Assembly (NCBI RefSeq): GCF_030464885.1
Contig: NZ_JALPRJ010000034.1
Location: 1-64,000 of the forward strand
DNA length: 64,000 nucleotides
Direction of reading: 5' to 3'
Source: Caballeronia sp. SEWSISQ10-4 2
GTDB lineage: Bacteria; Pseudomonadota; Gammaproteobacteria; Burkholderiales; Burkholderiaceae
Under the pieces are notes generated by a model. The model was not told the DNA's origin. It worked only from the letters and a program-made list of their open reading frames with translations, and did no database searches. Each line of letters opens with the position of its first letter. Within the stretch, counting starts at the first letter, position 1. Positions 52,653 to 60,941 of this stretch are shown one piece after another. The position numbers were made by a program, and so were the translations under genes.

Positions 52653-53285
52653 ATGACGTACGCAGTAAAGGAAATTTTCTACACGTTGCAGGGCGAAGGC
52701 GCGAACGCCGGCCGTCCGGCTGTGTTCTGCCGCTTTGCCGGCTGCAATCTCTGGTCCGGTCGCGAGGAAGATCGCGCGGACGCCGTGTGCCAGTTTTGCG
52801 ATACGGATTTTGTCGGCACGGACGGCGAGAATGGCGGCAAATATCGCACGCCGGCTGAGCTTGTCGCGATGATCGCGTCGCAATGGCCTGATGGCGAAGC
52901 GCATAAGTTCGTGGTCTGTACGGGCGGTGAGCCGATGCTGCAAATCGACCAGCCTTTCGTCGATGCCCTGCATGCAGCGGGCTTTGAAATGGCCATCGAA
53001 ACGAATGGGTCGCTGCCGGTGCTGGATGGCATCGACTGGATTTGCGTGAGCCCGAAAGCCGGCGCGCCGCTGGTCGTGACGAAGGGCAACGAGTTGAAAG
53101 TCGTCGTGCCGCAAGACAATCAGCCGCTCGCCGATTACGCGAAACTCGACTTCCAGTATTTCCTTGTGCAACCCATGGACGGCCCGTCGCGCGACATCAA
53201 TACGAAGCTCGCGATCGACTGGTGCAAGCGGCATCCGCAATGGCGCCTGTCCATGCAGACGCACAAGTACCTCAACATCCCCTAA
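52653..53285 (+). CDS. queE: 7-carboxy-7-deazaguanine synthase QueE
   Basis: A 210-residue radical SAM enzyme. The cluster-binding cysteines are in CRFAGCNLWSGREEDR and VCQFCDTDFVG, a variant spacing of the CxxxCxxC motif seen in beta-proteobacterial QueE. GGEPMLQ is the SAM-binding glycine segment. It contracts the ring of 6-carboxy-tetrahydropterin. The ATG at 52653 is two bases after the queC stop, so translation is coupled. Length is normal. Confidence 0.95.
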   Translation: MTYAVKEIFYTLQGEGANAGRPAVFCRFAGCNLWSGREEDRADAVCQFCDTDFVGTDGENGGKYRTPAELVAMIASQWPDGEAHKFVVCTGGEPMLQIDQPFVDALHAAGFEMAIETNGSLPVLDGIDWICVSPKAGAPLVVTKGNELKVVVPQDNQPLADYAKLDFQYFLVQPMDGPSRDINTKLAIDWCKRHPQWRLSMQTHKYLNIP

Positions 53286-53312
53286 CGCGAATCACGCCCA
53301 AGCTGAGCCGAC

Positions 53313-53759
53313 GTGCAGACGATTACCCGAAAACTCGAATTCGATGCGGGCCACCGCATCCCCGATCACCGCAGCCAGTGCCGTAACCTGCACGGCCATC
53401 GTTACGTGCTCGAAATCACGCTGCAAGGCGAACTCGTCGAAACCGAAGGTGCGCCGGATCGCGGCATGGTGATGGACTTCGCCGATGTCAAGGCGCTGGC
53501 AATGGAACACCTGGTCAACAAGTGGGACCACGCGTTCATCGTCTATGCACGCGACGAAAAAGTACGCGGTTTTCTCGAGTCCATGGCTGACCATAAAACC
53601 ATCGTGCTCGACCGTATTCCGACCGTTGAAAATCTCGCCGGCGAGGCGTTCCGGATTCTCTCCGGCGTCTACGACGCGCACTATGGCGTCAATCTGAAGC
53701 TCAAGCGCATACGCCTGTATGAAACGCCGAATTGCTGGGCTGACGTCGAAGGCATCTAA
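53313..53759 (+). CDS. queD: 6-carboxy-5,6,7,8-tetrahydropterin synthase QueD
   Basis: 148 residues of the PTPS fold. Zinc His residues are in FDAGHRIPDH and NLHGHRY, with the catalytic Cys in SQCRNLHG. The C-terminal Glu is in RLYETPNCWADV. It converts dihydroneopterin triphosphate to 6-carboxytetrahydropterin, the step before QueE. GTG start at 53313 (MQTITRKLEFDAGH), with weak ribosome site. Third gene of queCED. Confidence 0.94.
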   Translation: MQTITRKLEFDAGHRIPDHRSQCRNLHGHRYVLEITLQGELVETEGAPDRGMVMDFADVKALAMEHLVNKWDHAFIVYARDEKVRGFLESMADHKTIVLDRIPTVENLAGEAFRILSGVYDAHYGVNLKLKRIRLYETPNCWADVEGI

Positions 53760-53886
53760 AGTCTCCGAGGTCGCGGCTTCCAAGGCTGGCCTCCTGCCAG
53801 CGCGCTTTTGTCACGGTATGATCGTTGAACAAGCCGCACGTTTTGCTGCGGCGCATTCCAGCGACATAGCCCTATCGGAGCGAGAC

Positions 53887-53937
53887 ATGCCTGCCAACTA
53901 TCCCGTCGTGTTTGATCTATCCGAGATCCCGCGATGA
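53887..53937 (+). CDS. 16-residue possible leader peptide before the aldolase gene
   Basis: An ATG six bases after GGAG (53877-53880) opens MPANYPVVFDLSEIPR. Its TGA overlaps the ATG of the aldolase gene (ATGA). The aldolase ATG has no good ribosome site of its own. This suggests translational coupling through a leader peptide. Could be chance. Confidence 0.35.
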   Translation: MPANYPVVFDLSEIPR

Positions 53938-54716
53938 GCACCTACACCAATCTCCTCAAGCAGCGCCTCAACGAATCCGGCACGTTGTTCGGTCTGTGGT
54001 TGTCGCTCGGCAGCGCGGACGTGGCCGAAGCCGTGGCGCATGCGGGCTTCGACTGGCTCTGTATCGACATGGAGCATTCGCCGAACGACAGCCACGACGT
54101 CGTCGCGCAACTTCGCGCGATTGCCGCAGCGCACTTGCCCACTGAGCCGATCGTTCGCGTGCCGGCGCATGAAGGCTGGCTCGTGAAACGCGTGCTCGAC
54201 GCAGGCGCGCGCACGCTGATGTTCCCGAACGTGGAGTCGGCGGAAGAGGCGGCACACGTCGTGCGTCTCACGCAATATCCGAGCGCAGATGCACGCGATG
54301 GCTTGCGCGGCGCGGCCGGCGCAGTGCGCGCAGCGGCATACGGAATCCGGCGCGATTACGTGGGTTCGGCCAACGCGCAGATATCGACGATTGTGCAGAT
54401 CGAGTCCGAGCAGGCGCTCGCGAACGTCGACGCGATTGCGGCGACGCCTGGCGTGGATTGCCTGTTCATCGGACCAGCGGATCTGGCCGCGAGTCTCGGC
54501 CATCTCGGCGATACGAAACATCCGGATGTGCAGGCGGCGATCACGAAGATCATCGATACCGCGAAACGCGCGGGCATCGCGAGCGGCATCTTCGCGCTTG
54601 ATGTTGCGAGCGCGCGGTTGTACGCGGAAGCCGGCGTGAAAGTGATCGCGTTATCGGCGGATGTGGGCTGGCTGTTAAAAGCGACGCGACAGGCGTTGCA
54701 GGAGGCAAGGGCATGA
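53934..54716 (+). CDS. HpcH/HpaI family aldolase
   Basis: A 260-residue class II pyruvate-type aldolase. Motifs: GLWLSLGSADVAEAVAHAGF, then DWLCIDMEHSPND with the catalytic His region; metal ligands Glu in VQIESEQAL and Asp in FIGPADLAASLG. Relatives cleave 4-hydroxy-2-oxoheptanedioate or 2-keto-3-deoxy sugars acids to pyruvate plus aldehyde. No catabolic cluster surrounds it, so the natural substrate is open. Overlaps the Sel1 gene start by four bases. Confidence 0.9.
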   Translation: MSTYTNLLKQRLNESGTLFGLWLSLGSADVAEAVAHAGFDWLCIDMEHSPNDSHDVVAQLRAIAAAHLPTEPIVRVPAHEGWLVKRVLDAGARTLMFPNVESAEEAAHVVRLTQYPSADARDGLRGAAGAVRAAAYGIRRDYVGSANAQISTIVQIESEQALANVDAIAATPGVDCLFIGPADLAASLGHLGDTKHPDVQAAITKIIDTAKRAGIASGIFALDVASARLYAEAGVKVIALSADVGWLLKATRQALQEARA

Positions 54717-55399
54717 AACCCGGAATATTGGGCGCAGTTTTCATGGCGGTGACGGTGACGGTGACATTGGCGTGCAGTGCAGCAAACGCGCAGACCATCA
54801 AGAACAGTGATCTGGCGACGCAAAGTGCCGTCGCCGATTACAACGCGGGCAACTTTGGCGCGGCGCGCTCGGAGTTTCTACGTGCGGCGAAGAAGGGCAG
54901 TCGCCTCGCCGAATTCAATTACGCGATGATGCTGGTGAATGGCGAAGGCGGTCCGGCGGATGTGGACGAAGGCAAAAAGTGGTTGCGCAAAGCCGCCGAT
55001 GCCAACATGACGCAAGCGCAATTCGTGTACGGCAAGATGTTCGACGACGGCGAGTTTGTCGACCGCGATCCAATCGAGGCGCACCGCTGGTTTCTGCGCG
55101 CGGCGAACCAGGGCCACGTCCAGGCGCAACTCGCGCTGGCGAATCAATTCCTCGATGGCCGAGGCACACCGCGCGACAACGCGCAGGCGTTCGTCTGGTA
55201 CAAGAAGGCGGCCGAAGGCGGCGATATGACGGCGCAATACGTGGCCGGATCGTTTTATGAACGCGGCGGCGATGGCGTGCAGAGGAACATCAACGTGGCG
55301 CGCGCGTATTACGCAGCGGCGGCGGCGCAGGGCGATCCTGCGGCGAAGCTGAAGTATCAGCAACTCAGCGCGGAACTCGCGCGGGAACGGCCGCAATAA
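54713..55399 (+). CDS. Sel1-repeat (SLR/TPR-like) exported protein
   Basis: 228 residues. Signal peptide (residues 1-24, to SAANAQ). Then about four Sel1-like repeats: GSRLAEFNYAMMLVNGEGGP, NMTQAQFVYGKMFDDGEFVD, GHVQAQLALANQFLDGRGTP and GDMTAQYVAGSFYERGGDGV. Such proteins act as periplasmic scaffolds or adaptors. The ATG overlaps the aldolase stop (ATGA), so the pair is co-translated, an unexplained coupling. A terminator follows. Confidence 0.88.
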   Translation: MKPGILGAVFMAVTVTVTLACSAANAQTIKNSDLATQSAVADYNAGNFGAARSEFLRAAKKGSRLAEFNYAMMLVNGEGGPADVDEGKKWLRKAADANMTQAQFVYGKMFDDGEFVDRDPIEAHRWFLRAANQGHVQAQLALANQFLDGRGTPRDNAQAFVWYKKAAEGGDMTAQYVAGSFYERGGDGVQRNINVARAYYAAAAAQGDPAAKLKYQQLSAELARERPQ

Positions 55400-55400
55400 A

Positions 55401-55435
55401 ACAAAAGCCCGCGATGAAAACATCATCGCGGGCTT
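55401..55435 (-). terminator. terminator between the Sel1 gene and rodA
   Basis: AAGCCCGCGATGA (55405-55417) pairs with TCATCGCGGGCTT (55423-55435). The minus strand continues TTGTTTT, so it best ends the rod operon. It can serve both convergent genes. Confidence 0.75.
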
Positions 55436-55465
55436 GGCCGTCACAACGTGTGATTTAGAGAAACC

Positions 55466-56623
55466 CTAGCCTTTCATCAGCCGCTTTTGCCGTGACACGC
55501 TCATGATGAGACCGATCGCGACGCCGAGCGTCGTCAGCGCGGTTCCTCCGTAACTCATGAACGGCAGCGGTACGCCGACCACCGGCAGAATCCCGCTCAC
55601 CATCCCGATATTCACGAACGCGTAAGTAAAGAACGCCATGGTCAGCGATCCGGCCAGCAAGCGTCCAAACAGCGTCGCCCCGTTCGCCGCGATAAACAGC
55701 CCTCGCGCGATCAACGCCATGTAGAGGAAGAGCAGCACGAGCCCGCCCACGAGCCCGAATTCCTCCGAAAACACCGCGAAAATGAAGTCGGTATGTTTCT
55801 CGGGGATGAACTCCAGATGCGCCTGCGTACCCTTTAACCAGCCCTTGCCGAAGGTACCGCCCGAGCCAATCGCAATCACGGCCTGAATGGTGTGGAAGCC
55901 TTTGCCGAGCGGATCGGAGGTCGGGTCGAGCAGCGTGCAGATACGGTGCTTCTGGTAGTCGTGCATCAGCGGCCAGTTCACTTCCGGCTGGCAAATCCGC
56001 TCCTGGAATATGCCGATACTCGCGACCACCATCACGCCTGCAACGAGAATCGGCACGATCAGCTTGAAACTCAAACCCGCGAAATAGATCACGAAGAGGC
56101 CCGCCGCGAACACCAGCACGGCAGTGCCGAGATCCGGCTGCTTGGCGATTATCGCGACCGGCAGGATCAGGATCACGAAGCCGACGATGTAATCCCACCA
56201 GCGGACGCCGCCTTCACGCCGCTGGAAATACCACGCGAGCATGAGCGGCATCGCGATCTTCATGATCTCCGAGGGCTGGATCACCACGCCCACGTTTAGC
56301 CAGCGTTTCGCGCCTTTGCGGGTCAGCCCGAACGTAGCGACCGCAATCAGCAGCGCCATACCGACGGTATAAAGCGGCACGGCGAAACGCATCAGCGTGG
56401 GCGGCGGTACGTTGGCGAGAATCCACATCAGCCCGAACGTCAGCATGATGTTGCGCAACTGGTCTTCCACACGGCCGGGGACATCGAGACTTGCGCTATA
56501 CAGCGTCACGATGCCCACGCACAGCAGCAGGAACACGATCAGCGCGAGCGGTTTGTCGAAGCCCGCGAACATGCGCTTCGTGCGTTCGAGCCAGACGCGC
56601 TTGTCGAATTGCAGCGCTTGCAT
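55466..56623 (-). CDS. rodA: RodA (MrdB), SEDS peptidoglycan glycosyltransferase
   Basis: 385 residues, about ten membrane segments. SEDS signatures near the large loop: GSGGTFGKGWLKGTQAHLEF, then IPEKHTDFIFAVFSEEFGLV, and the C-terminal PFMSYGGTALTTLGVAIGLI. RodA polymerises lipid II for cylindrical growth together with PBP2. The start at 56623 is 12 bases from the mrdA stop, so the gene is last in mreB-mreC-mreD-mrdA-rodA. Length normal. Confidence 0.96.
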   Translation of the reverse strand: MQALQFDKRVWLERTKRMFAGFDKPLALIVFLLLCVGIVTLYSASLDVPGRVEDQLRNIMLTFGLMWILANVPPPTLMRFAVPLYTVGMALLIAVATFGLTRKGAKRWLNVGVVIQPSEIMKIAMPLMLAWYFQRREGGVRWWDYIVGFVILILPVAIIAKQPDLGTAVLVFAAGLFVIYFAGLSFKLIVPILVAGVMVVASIGIFQERICQPEVNWPLMHDYQKHRICTLLDPTSDPLGKGFHTIQAVIAIGSGGTFGKGWLKGTQAHLEFIPEKHTDFIFAVFSEEFGLVGGLVLLFLYMALIARGLFIAANGATLFGRLLAGSLTMAFFTYAFVNIGMVSGILPVVGVPLPFMSYGGTALTTLGVAIGLIMSVSRQKRLMKG

Positions 56624-56635
56624 GGCGATTCTCCT

Positions 56636-59035
56636 TTACTCGTCGATGCCGCCAGACGGCGTCAACGTCTGGATGGCGCCTTTGCCGATGTTGCGGGGAA
56701 TCGCGGCGCTCGGCGCGGGTTCCTTCGGCGGTGGCGGCGGTGTCGGTGCGGCGGGGGCCTTGCGGACCTCGGCTGTGCGGGTGACTTCCTTCGCGTTGGC
56801 AACAGCCGGCGCTTTCGATGCAGTTGCTGGCCGCGCCATTTCCCGCGCTTCCGTGGCGATGGGCGGGACCGGCACGCGCGGCGCTTCGAGCGCGCGCAAC
56901 ATGCTCGGCGCGACGGGAACGGCCGATGCCGCCGACGCCGCTTCGGCTCCGCTGCTTGCCGAGGCAGCCGAAGCGGACGCCGCAGCCGCACCGGACGCCG
57001 CCAATGGCTTGAACGCCGGCGAGGCGGCCGTCACGGAAGCGGGCAGCGCCGCGTCCACGGGGCTTTGCGCGCCACCGATCACCGGCGCATCAGCATCTTC
57101 CGTCGCCGATGCCGCCGCTGCCACGGCCGCTGCTTCCGCGCCGGGTTTCAGTCTGTCGACGAGGTAATAATCGAGCACTTTCCGCGCGATCGGCCCGGCC
57201 GATTCCGCGCCCCAGCCGCCGTTTTCCACGATCAGCGCAACGGCGATAGTCGGATGGTCCGCCGGCGCGAACGCGATAAACAACGCGTGGTCACGCAAAT
57301 GTTCCGCTGTCGCGTGACCCGAATAATTCGCACCCTGCAGCGAGTAGACCTGCGCCGTACCGGTTTTACCGGCCGCCACATAAGGTGCGCCGCGGAAAAT
57401 CTTGGCGCCCGTGCCGCTAGTGATCACCCCTTCCATCGCGTGCTTGATGAAGTCGACGTCCACTTGCTTGACGGCAATCCTGTCGCTCGGATCGCGCACG
57501 GTGATGCGTACCGCCTTGCTGATCGGATTCTCGACTTCCTTCACCAGGTGCGGCTTCATGACCACGCCGTCGTTCGCAAGCGTAGCGGTCGCGTGCGCGA
57601 GTTGCAGGATCGTGAACGAGTTATAGCCCTGTCCAATACCCAGGCTGATCGTCTCGCCTTCATACCAGCGCTGCTGTTCCGGCTTCCGGTACGCCTTCTT
57701 TTTCCAATCCGTCGACGGAAGGATGCCGCGCGCTTCGCCGTTGATATCGATACCCGTGATCTGGCCGAATCCCCACGGCTTCATGAAACCGGCCATCGCG
57801 TTCACGCCGAGATCGTGCGCCAGCATGTAGAAATACGTGTCGTTGGAGACCACGATCGCGCGATTCATGTCGACCCAGCCTTGCCCTGCGCGCACGTCGT
57901 TGCGGAAGGTGTGGCCGCCGAACGTGTACGAACCCGGGTCCTGGAAACCCCAATTGGTCGTGCGTTTGTGCAGCGTGAGCGCGGCGAGCGCCAGGAACGG
58001 TTTGTAGGTGGAACCGGGCGGATACGTGCCGTGCAGCGGCCGGTTAAGCAGCGGGTGATCGGGCGAGTTGTTGAGCGAATCCCAGGTCTGCTGGTCGATG
58101 CCATCGACGAACGAATTCGGGTCGAAACTCGGTGCCGAGACAAACGCGAGCACGTCGCCCGTCGACGGTTCGATGGCGACCAGCGCACCGCGCTTGTCTG
58201 CGAACGCCTGTTCGGCGACCTGCTGCAAGCCGATATCCAGCGACAACACCAGGTTGTTGCCCGGCGTAGCTTGCGTGCGCGACAGCGTGCGCACCGGCCG
58301 GCCGCCTGCGGTGACTTCCACTTCCTCGAAGCCGGTCAAACCGTGCAGCTCCGTCTCGTAGCTCTGCTCCACACCGATCTTGCCGATGTAGTCAGTACCC
58401 TTGTAATTGTTCGCGTCCAGACGCGGGTCGTAGTGATCGGTATCGGCGTCGTTCTGGTCGCTCGCTTCGTCGATACGTTCCTGATCGCGCTGCGAAATCC
58501 GCCCGATATAGCCGATCACATGCGCCGCCGTCGGCCCGAGCGGATATTGCCGGAACAGCCGCGCACGCACTTCCACGCCCGGAAAGCGGAACCGCTGCGC
58601 GGTGAAACGCGCGACTTCCTCGTCGGTGAGACGCGTGCGGATGGGCAAGCTCTCGAAATTCTTCGAGTCTTCCAGCAGCTTTTTAAAGCGCCGCCGGTCG
58701 CGCTGATCGACGGGAATCACCGTCGCGATGCGATCGATTTCATCGTCGAGCGTGGTGCCGATCTTCGATGGCGTGATTTCCAGCGTGTATGCAGAGTAAT
58801 TCTTCGCGAGGACCACGCCGTTGCGGTCGGTGATGATGCCGCGGTTCGGCACGATCGGCGCGACGGAGATGCGGTTTTCATCGGCTTGCAGCGAGTATTT
58901 GCTGAAATGCCAGACCTGCAGATACAGGAACCGCACGCCGATCAGCCCGAAGCAGACGAACACGAACAGGCCGGCGGCAGCCACACGCAGGCGAAACTTC
59001 GATAACTGTTGTTCGGCGTTCTGAAATTCGGTCAT
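56636..59035 (-). CDS. mrdA: PBP2 (MrdA), peptidoglycan transpeptidase
   Basis: 799 residues against about 630 in E. coli. One N-terminal membrane anchor (about 17-40) and a dimerisation domain. The transpeptidase motifs are STYK in PPGSTYKPFLALAAL (catalytic Ser), SND in VVSNDTYFYM, and KTG in AAGKTGTAQV. After about residue 640 comes a long Ala/Pro/Ser-rich tail (ASATEDADAPVIGG, AASASAASASSGAEAASAAS) that explains the extra length. It cross-links peptidoglycan made by RodA. A 798-codon frame on the opposite strand is an antisense shadow. Confidence 0.96.
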   Translation of the reverse strand: MTEFQNAEQQLSKFRLRVAAAGLFVFVCFGLIGVRFLYLQVWHFSKYSLQADENRISVAPIVPNRGIITDRNGVVLAKNYSAYTLEITPSKIGTTLDDEIDRIATVIPVDQRDRRRFKKLLEDSKNFESLPIRTRLTDEEVARFTAQRFRFPGVEVRARLFRQYPLGPTAAHVIGYIGRISQRDQERIDEASDQNDADTDHYDPRLDANNYKGTDYIGKIGVEQSYETELHGLTGFEEVEVTAGGRPVRTLSRTQATPGNNLVLSLDIGLQQVAEQAFADKRGALVAIEPSTGDVLAFVSAPSFDPNSFVDGIDQQTWDSLNNSPDHPLLNRPLHGTYPPGSTYKPFLALAALTLHKRTTNWGFQDPGSYTFGGHTFRNDVRAGQGWVDMNRAIVVSNDTYFYMLAHDLGVNAMAGFMKPWGFGQITGIDINGEARGILPSTDWKKKAYRKPEQQRWYEGETISLGIGQGYNSFTILQLAHATATLANDGVVMKPHLVKEVENPISKAVRITVRDPSDRIAVKQVDVDFIKHAMEGVITSGTGAKIFRGAPYVAAGKTGTAQVYSLQGANYSGHATAEHLRDHALFIAFAPADHPTIAVALIVENGGWGAESAGPIARKVLDYYLVDRLKPGAEAAAVAAAASATEDADAPVIGGAQSPVDAALPASVTAASPAFKPLAASGAAAASASAASASSGAEAASAASAVPVAPSMLRALEAPRVPVPPIATEAREMARPATASKAPAVANAKEVTRTAEVRKAPAAPTPPPPPKEPAPSAAIPRNIGKGAIQTLTPSGGIDE

Positions 59036-59058
59036 GCAATCTTCGCGGGGACCGCGTG

Positions 59059-59085
59059 TGTGGCGTATGTGGCGTATGTGGCGTG
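59059..59085 (+). repeat. three 9-bp tandem repeats between mrdA and mreD
   Basis: TGTGGCGTA is repeated three times (the last ends in G). It lies in the 70-base gap between mreD and mrdA and may be a slippage-prone spacer. Confidence 0.6.
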
Positions 59086-59105
59086 CAGCAGGCGCTTGAA
59101 TCTAC

Positions 59106-59618
59106 TTAGATTGGACGCGTGTCGTCGGGATCGGTTGCGCGGCGCTGCGGAATCAGCAGCAGGAAACTCGCGAGCGGCCACAAAATGGCTTCCACGAACC
59201 CGTCGATCAGATAGCCCCAGCCGGGAAACGCTGCGCCCGTCAGCAGGCGGATCATGAACGGCACGATTTGCGCGCCGATCAGCAAGGGCGCGACCACGAA
59301 CGTTTGCACCGGCAGAGACATCCACAATACGCGCCTGTGAATCGTGATGGCACCATACGACAACAGCGTATATGCCAGTGCATGCTCACCGAGCAGACTG
59401 GCGTTGTGAACGTCCATCAGCATGCCGAGCATGAACGCGATACCCATGCCCACGCGACGCGGCTGGTGAACGTTCCAGAACAGCAGCACGAGCGCGACGA
59501 AATCCGGGATGCCGAAGGTGCGGCCCCACGGCAACAGGTTCAGCAAGAACGCAGTGGCCAGACTGAACGCAATGAAGTACGGATTGACCGGCTGCAGGAT
59601 GTATTGCGGACGGTTCAT
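59106..59618 (-). CDS. mreD: MreD, rod-shape determining protein
   Basis: A 170-residue inner-membrane protein with about five or six hydrophobic segments. Family motifs: NPYFIAFSLATAFLLNLLPW near the N-terminus and FALVLLFWNVHQPRRVGMGI-like text (here PDFVALVLLFWNVHQPRRVG), then GMLMDVHNASLLGEHALAYT. It forms the elongasome with MreB, MreC, RodA and PBP2. Its start overlaps the mreC stop by four bases, showing coupling. A short 9-bp tandem repeat separates it from mrdA. Confidence 0.94.
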   Translation of the reverse strand: MNRPQYILQPVNPYFIAFSLATAFLLNLLPWGRTFGIPDFVALVLLFWNVHQPRRVGMGIAFMLGMLMDVHNASLLGEHALAYTLLSYGAITIHRRVLWMSLPVQTFVVAPLLIGAQIVPFMIRLLTGAAFPGWGYLIDGFVEAILWPLASFLLLIPQRRATDPDDTRPI

Positions 59619-60742
59619 GGTGCGGCTCCGGGCGCGGGCTTGCGGGCAGGTTCAGCTTTCCTGGCGTGCTCGGATTTTTCAGGTTTCTTCGCGGCGGCGG
59701 GTTCGGTTTTCTTCGCGACGGCAGCCGGTTCCGGGTTTTTCGTAGCGGCGGCCGTGGCGGCGGCCGTGGCGGCGGGCGCACTCGCCGCATTCGCGGTCCC
59801 GGGCGCGCTGGCGCCTTTCGCCGTGGCTGCCTTGCCTTTTTTGCCCTTGCTGTCCTTCGCTTCCTTGGCCGCGGCCGCTGCTTCGACTTCTTCAGGATTC
59901 GGCGGCTGATTGACCTCGTAATGCAGCACGAGCAACTGACGCGCGCCGCGTACCGGTGCGATCGGCAAACAGACTACGCGGGCGAATGCGGTATCGGCTT
60001 GTTTGTCGACGCGAACCACTTTCGCCACCGGCAATCCCGGCGGATAAATGCCGTCCAGACCGCTGGTCACGAGTTCGTCGCCGGTTTGCACGTCGGCGCT
60101 GATCGGCACGAAACGCAGATCGAGCGTGTCGCCCTTTGGCGTGCCGTAGATTACGCTGCGCAAACCGGTCCGCACGATTTGCACGGGCACGGCCTGATCC
60201 TTGTCGGAGAGCAGCGTCACTTCCGATTGCAGCGGGAACACGCGAGTAACCTGCCCAATCACGCCGTCTTCGTTGACCACCGGCGCGCCGTTCTGGATGC
60301 CCTGCTGCGCACCCTTGCCGATCACGACTTTTTGCGTGAAAGGATCGCGAGTGTCGTACTGCACTTCGACAGGCGTGGTTTGCGTGCTGGCGCGCGAGCC
60401 GAGCTGGAGCAGCGAGCGAAGATGCGCATTTTCGGCGTTGAGCTGGGTTGCATCGCCCGCTTTCACCGACAACTGGAGGTTCTTTTCTTTCAGCTTGGTA
60501 TTTTCATTGCGCAGGGCTGCGCTGGTGACGGCCAGATCGGCGGCGCCCATGAAAATGTCGCGTGGAACGAGCGCGGCGCGCTGCAGCGGATACAAACCTG
60601 CGCCCAGCACGCCGCGCACGATTTCGAGCGTGTTGAAGCGCGCGTCGGAGATCAGCAGGGCGAGGGCAAGCACCACGAAGAAGATCAATCGCGCGAGAGC
60701 GGATGGACCTTGCTTAAAAAGTGGCGGCGGACTGTATTCCAT
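59615..60742 (-). CDS. mreC: MreC, rod-shape determining protein
   Basis: 375 residues. N-terminal membrane segment (about 17-35), a coiled coil (about 65-110) and the beta-barrel MreC domain (about 115-280: VNEDGVIGQVTRVFPLQSEV, GDELVTSGLDGIYPPGLPVA). The C-terminal 90 residues are a Lys/Ala/Pro-rich tail (KKTEPAAAKKPEKSEHARKA) absent from E. coli MreC. Periplasmic scaffold that activates PBP2-RodA. It overlaps mreD. Confidence 0.94.
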   Translation of the reverse strand: MEYSPPPLFKQGPSALARLIFFVVLALALLISDARFNTLEIVRGVLGAGLYPLQRAALVPRDIFMGAADLAVTSAALRNENTKLKEKNLQLSVKAGDATQLNAENAHLRSLLQLGSRASTQTTPVEVQYDTRDPFTQKVVIGKGAQQGIQNGAPVVNEDGVIGQVTRVFPLQSEVTLLSDKDQAVPVQIVRTGLRSVIYGTPKGDTLDLRFVPISADVQTGDELVTSGLDGIYPPGLPVAKVVRVDKQADTAFARVVCLPIAPVRGARQLLVLHYEVNQPPNPEEVEAAAAAKEAKDSKGKKGKAATAKGASAPGTANAASAPAATAAATAAATKNPEPAAVAKKTEPAAAKKPEKSEHARKAEPARKPAPGAAP

Positions 60743-60941
60743 GGTCGGCGCCGAGGGCGTGATCGGTTGGTTCGATGCAGCGGGTCCGCGTGCAGACGCG
60801 GCCCTGCCCAGCGCCGTTCACACCGGCCCAATTGAAGCCGGGCCGAGTGAACGATTGCGCGAGTCGCATATTACGCGCACGTCGCAGTCGGTGCATTGAG
60901 CGAGTGCGTGCTGTTGGCGCCTTCGTGAAAGGCGTCAAGGC

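Noticed and set aside
56609..59005. 798-codon open frame on the plus strand antisense to mrdA
   Set aside because: It mirrors mrdA exactly, is extremely Arg/His-rich and has no family features. mrdA on the other strand has all penicillin-binding motifs.
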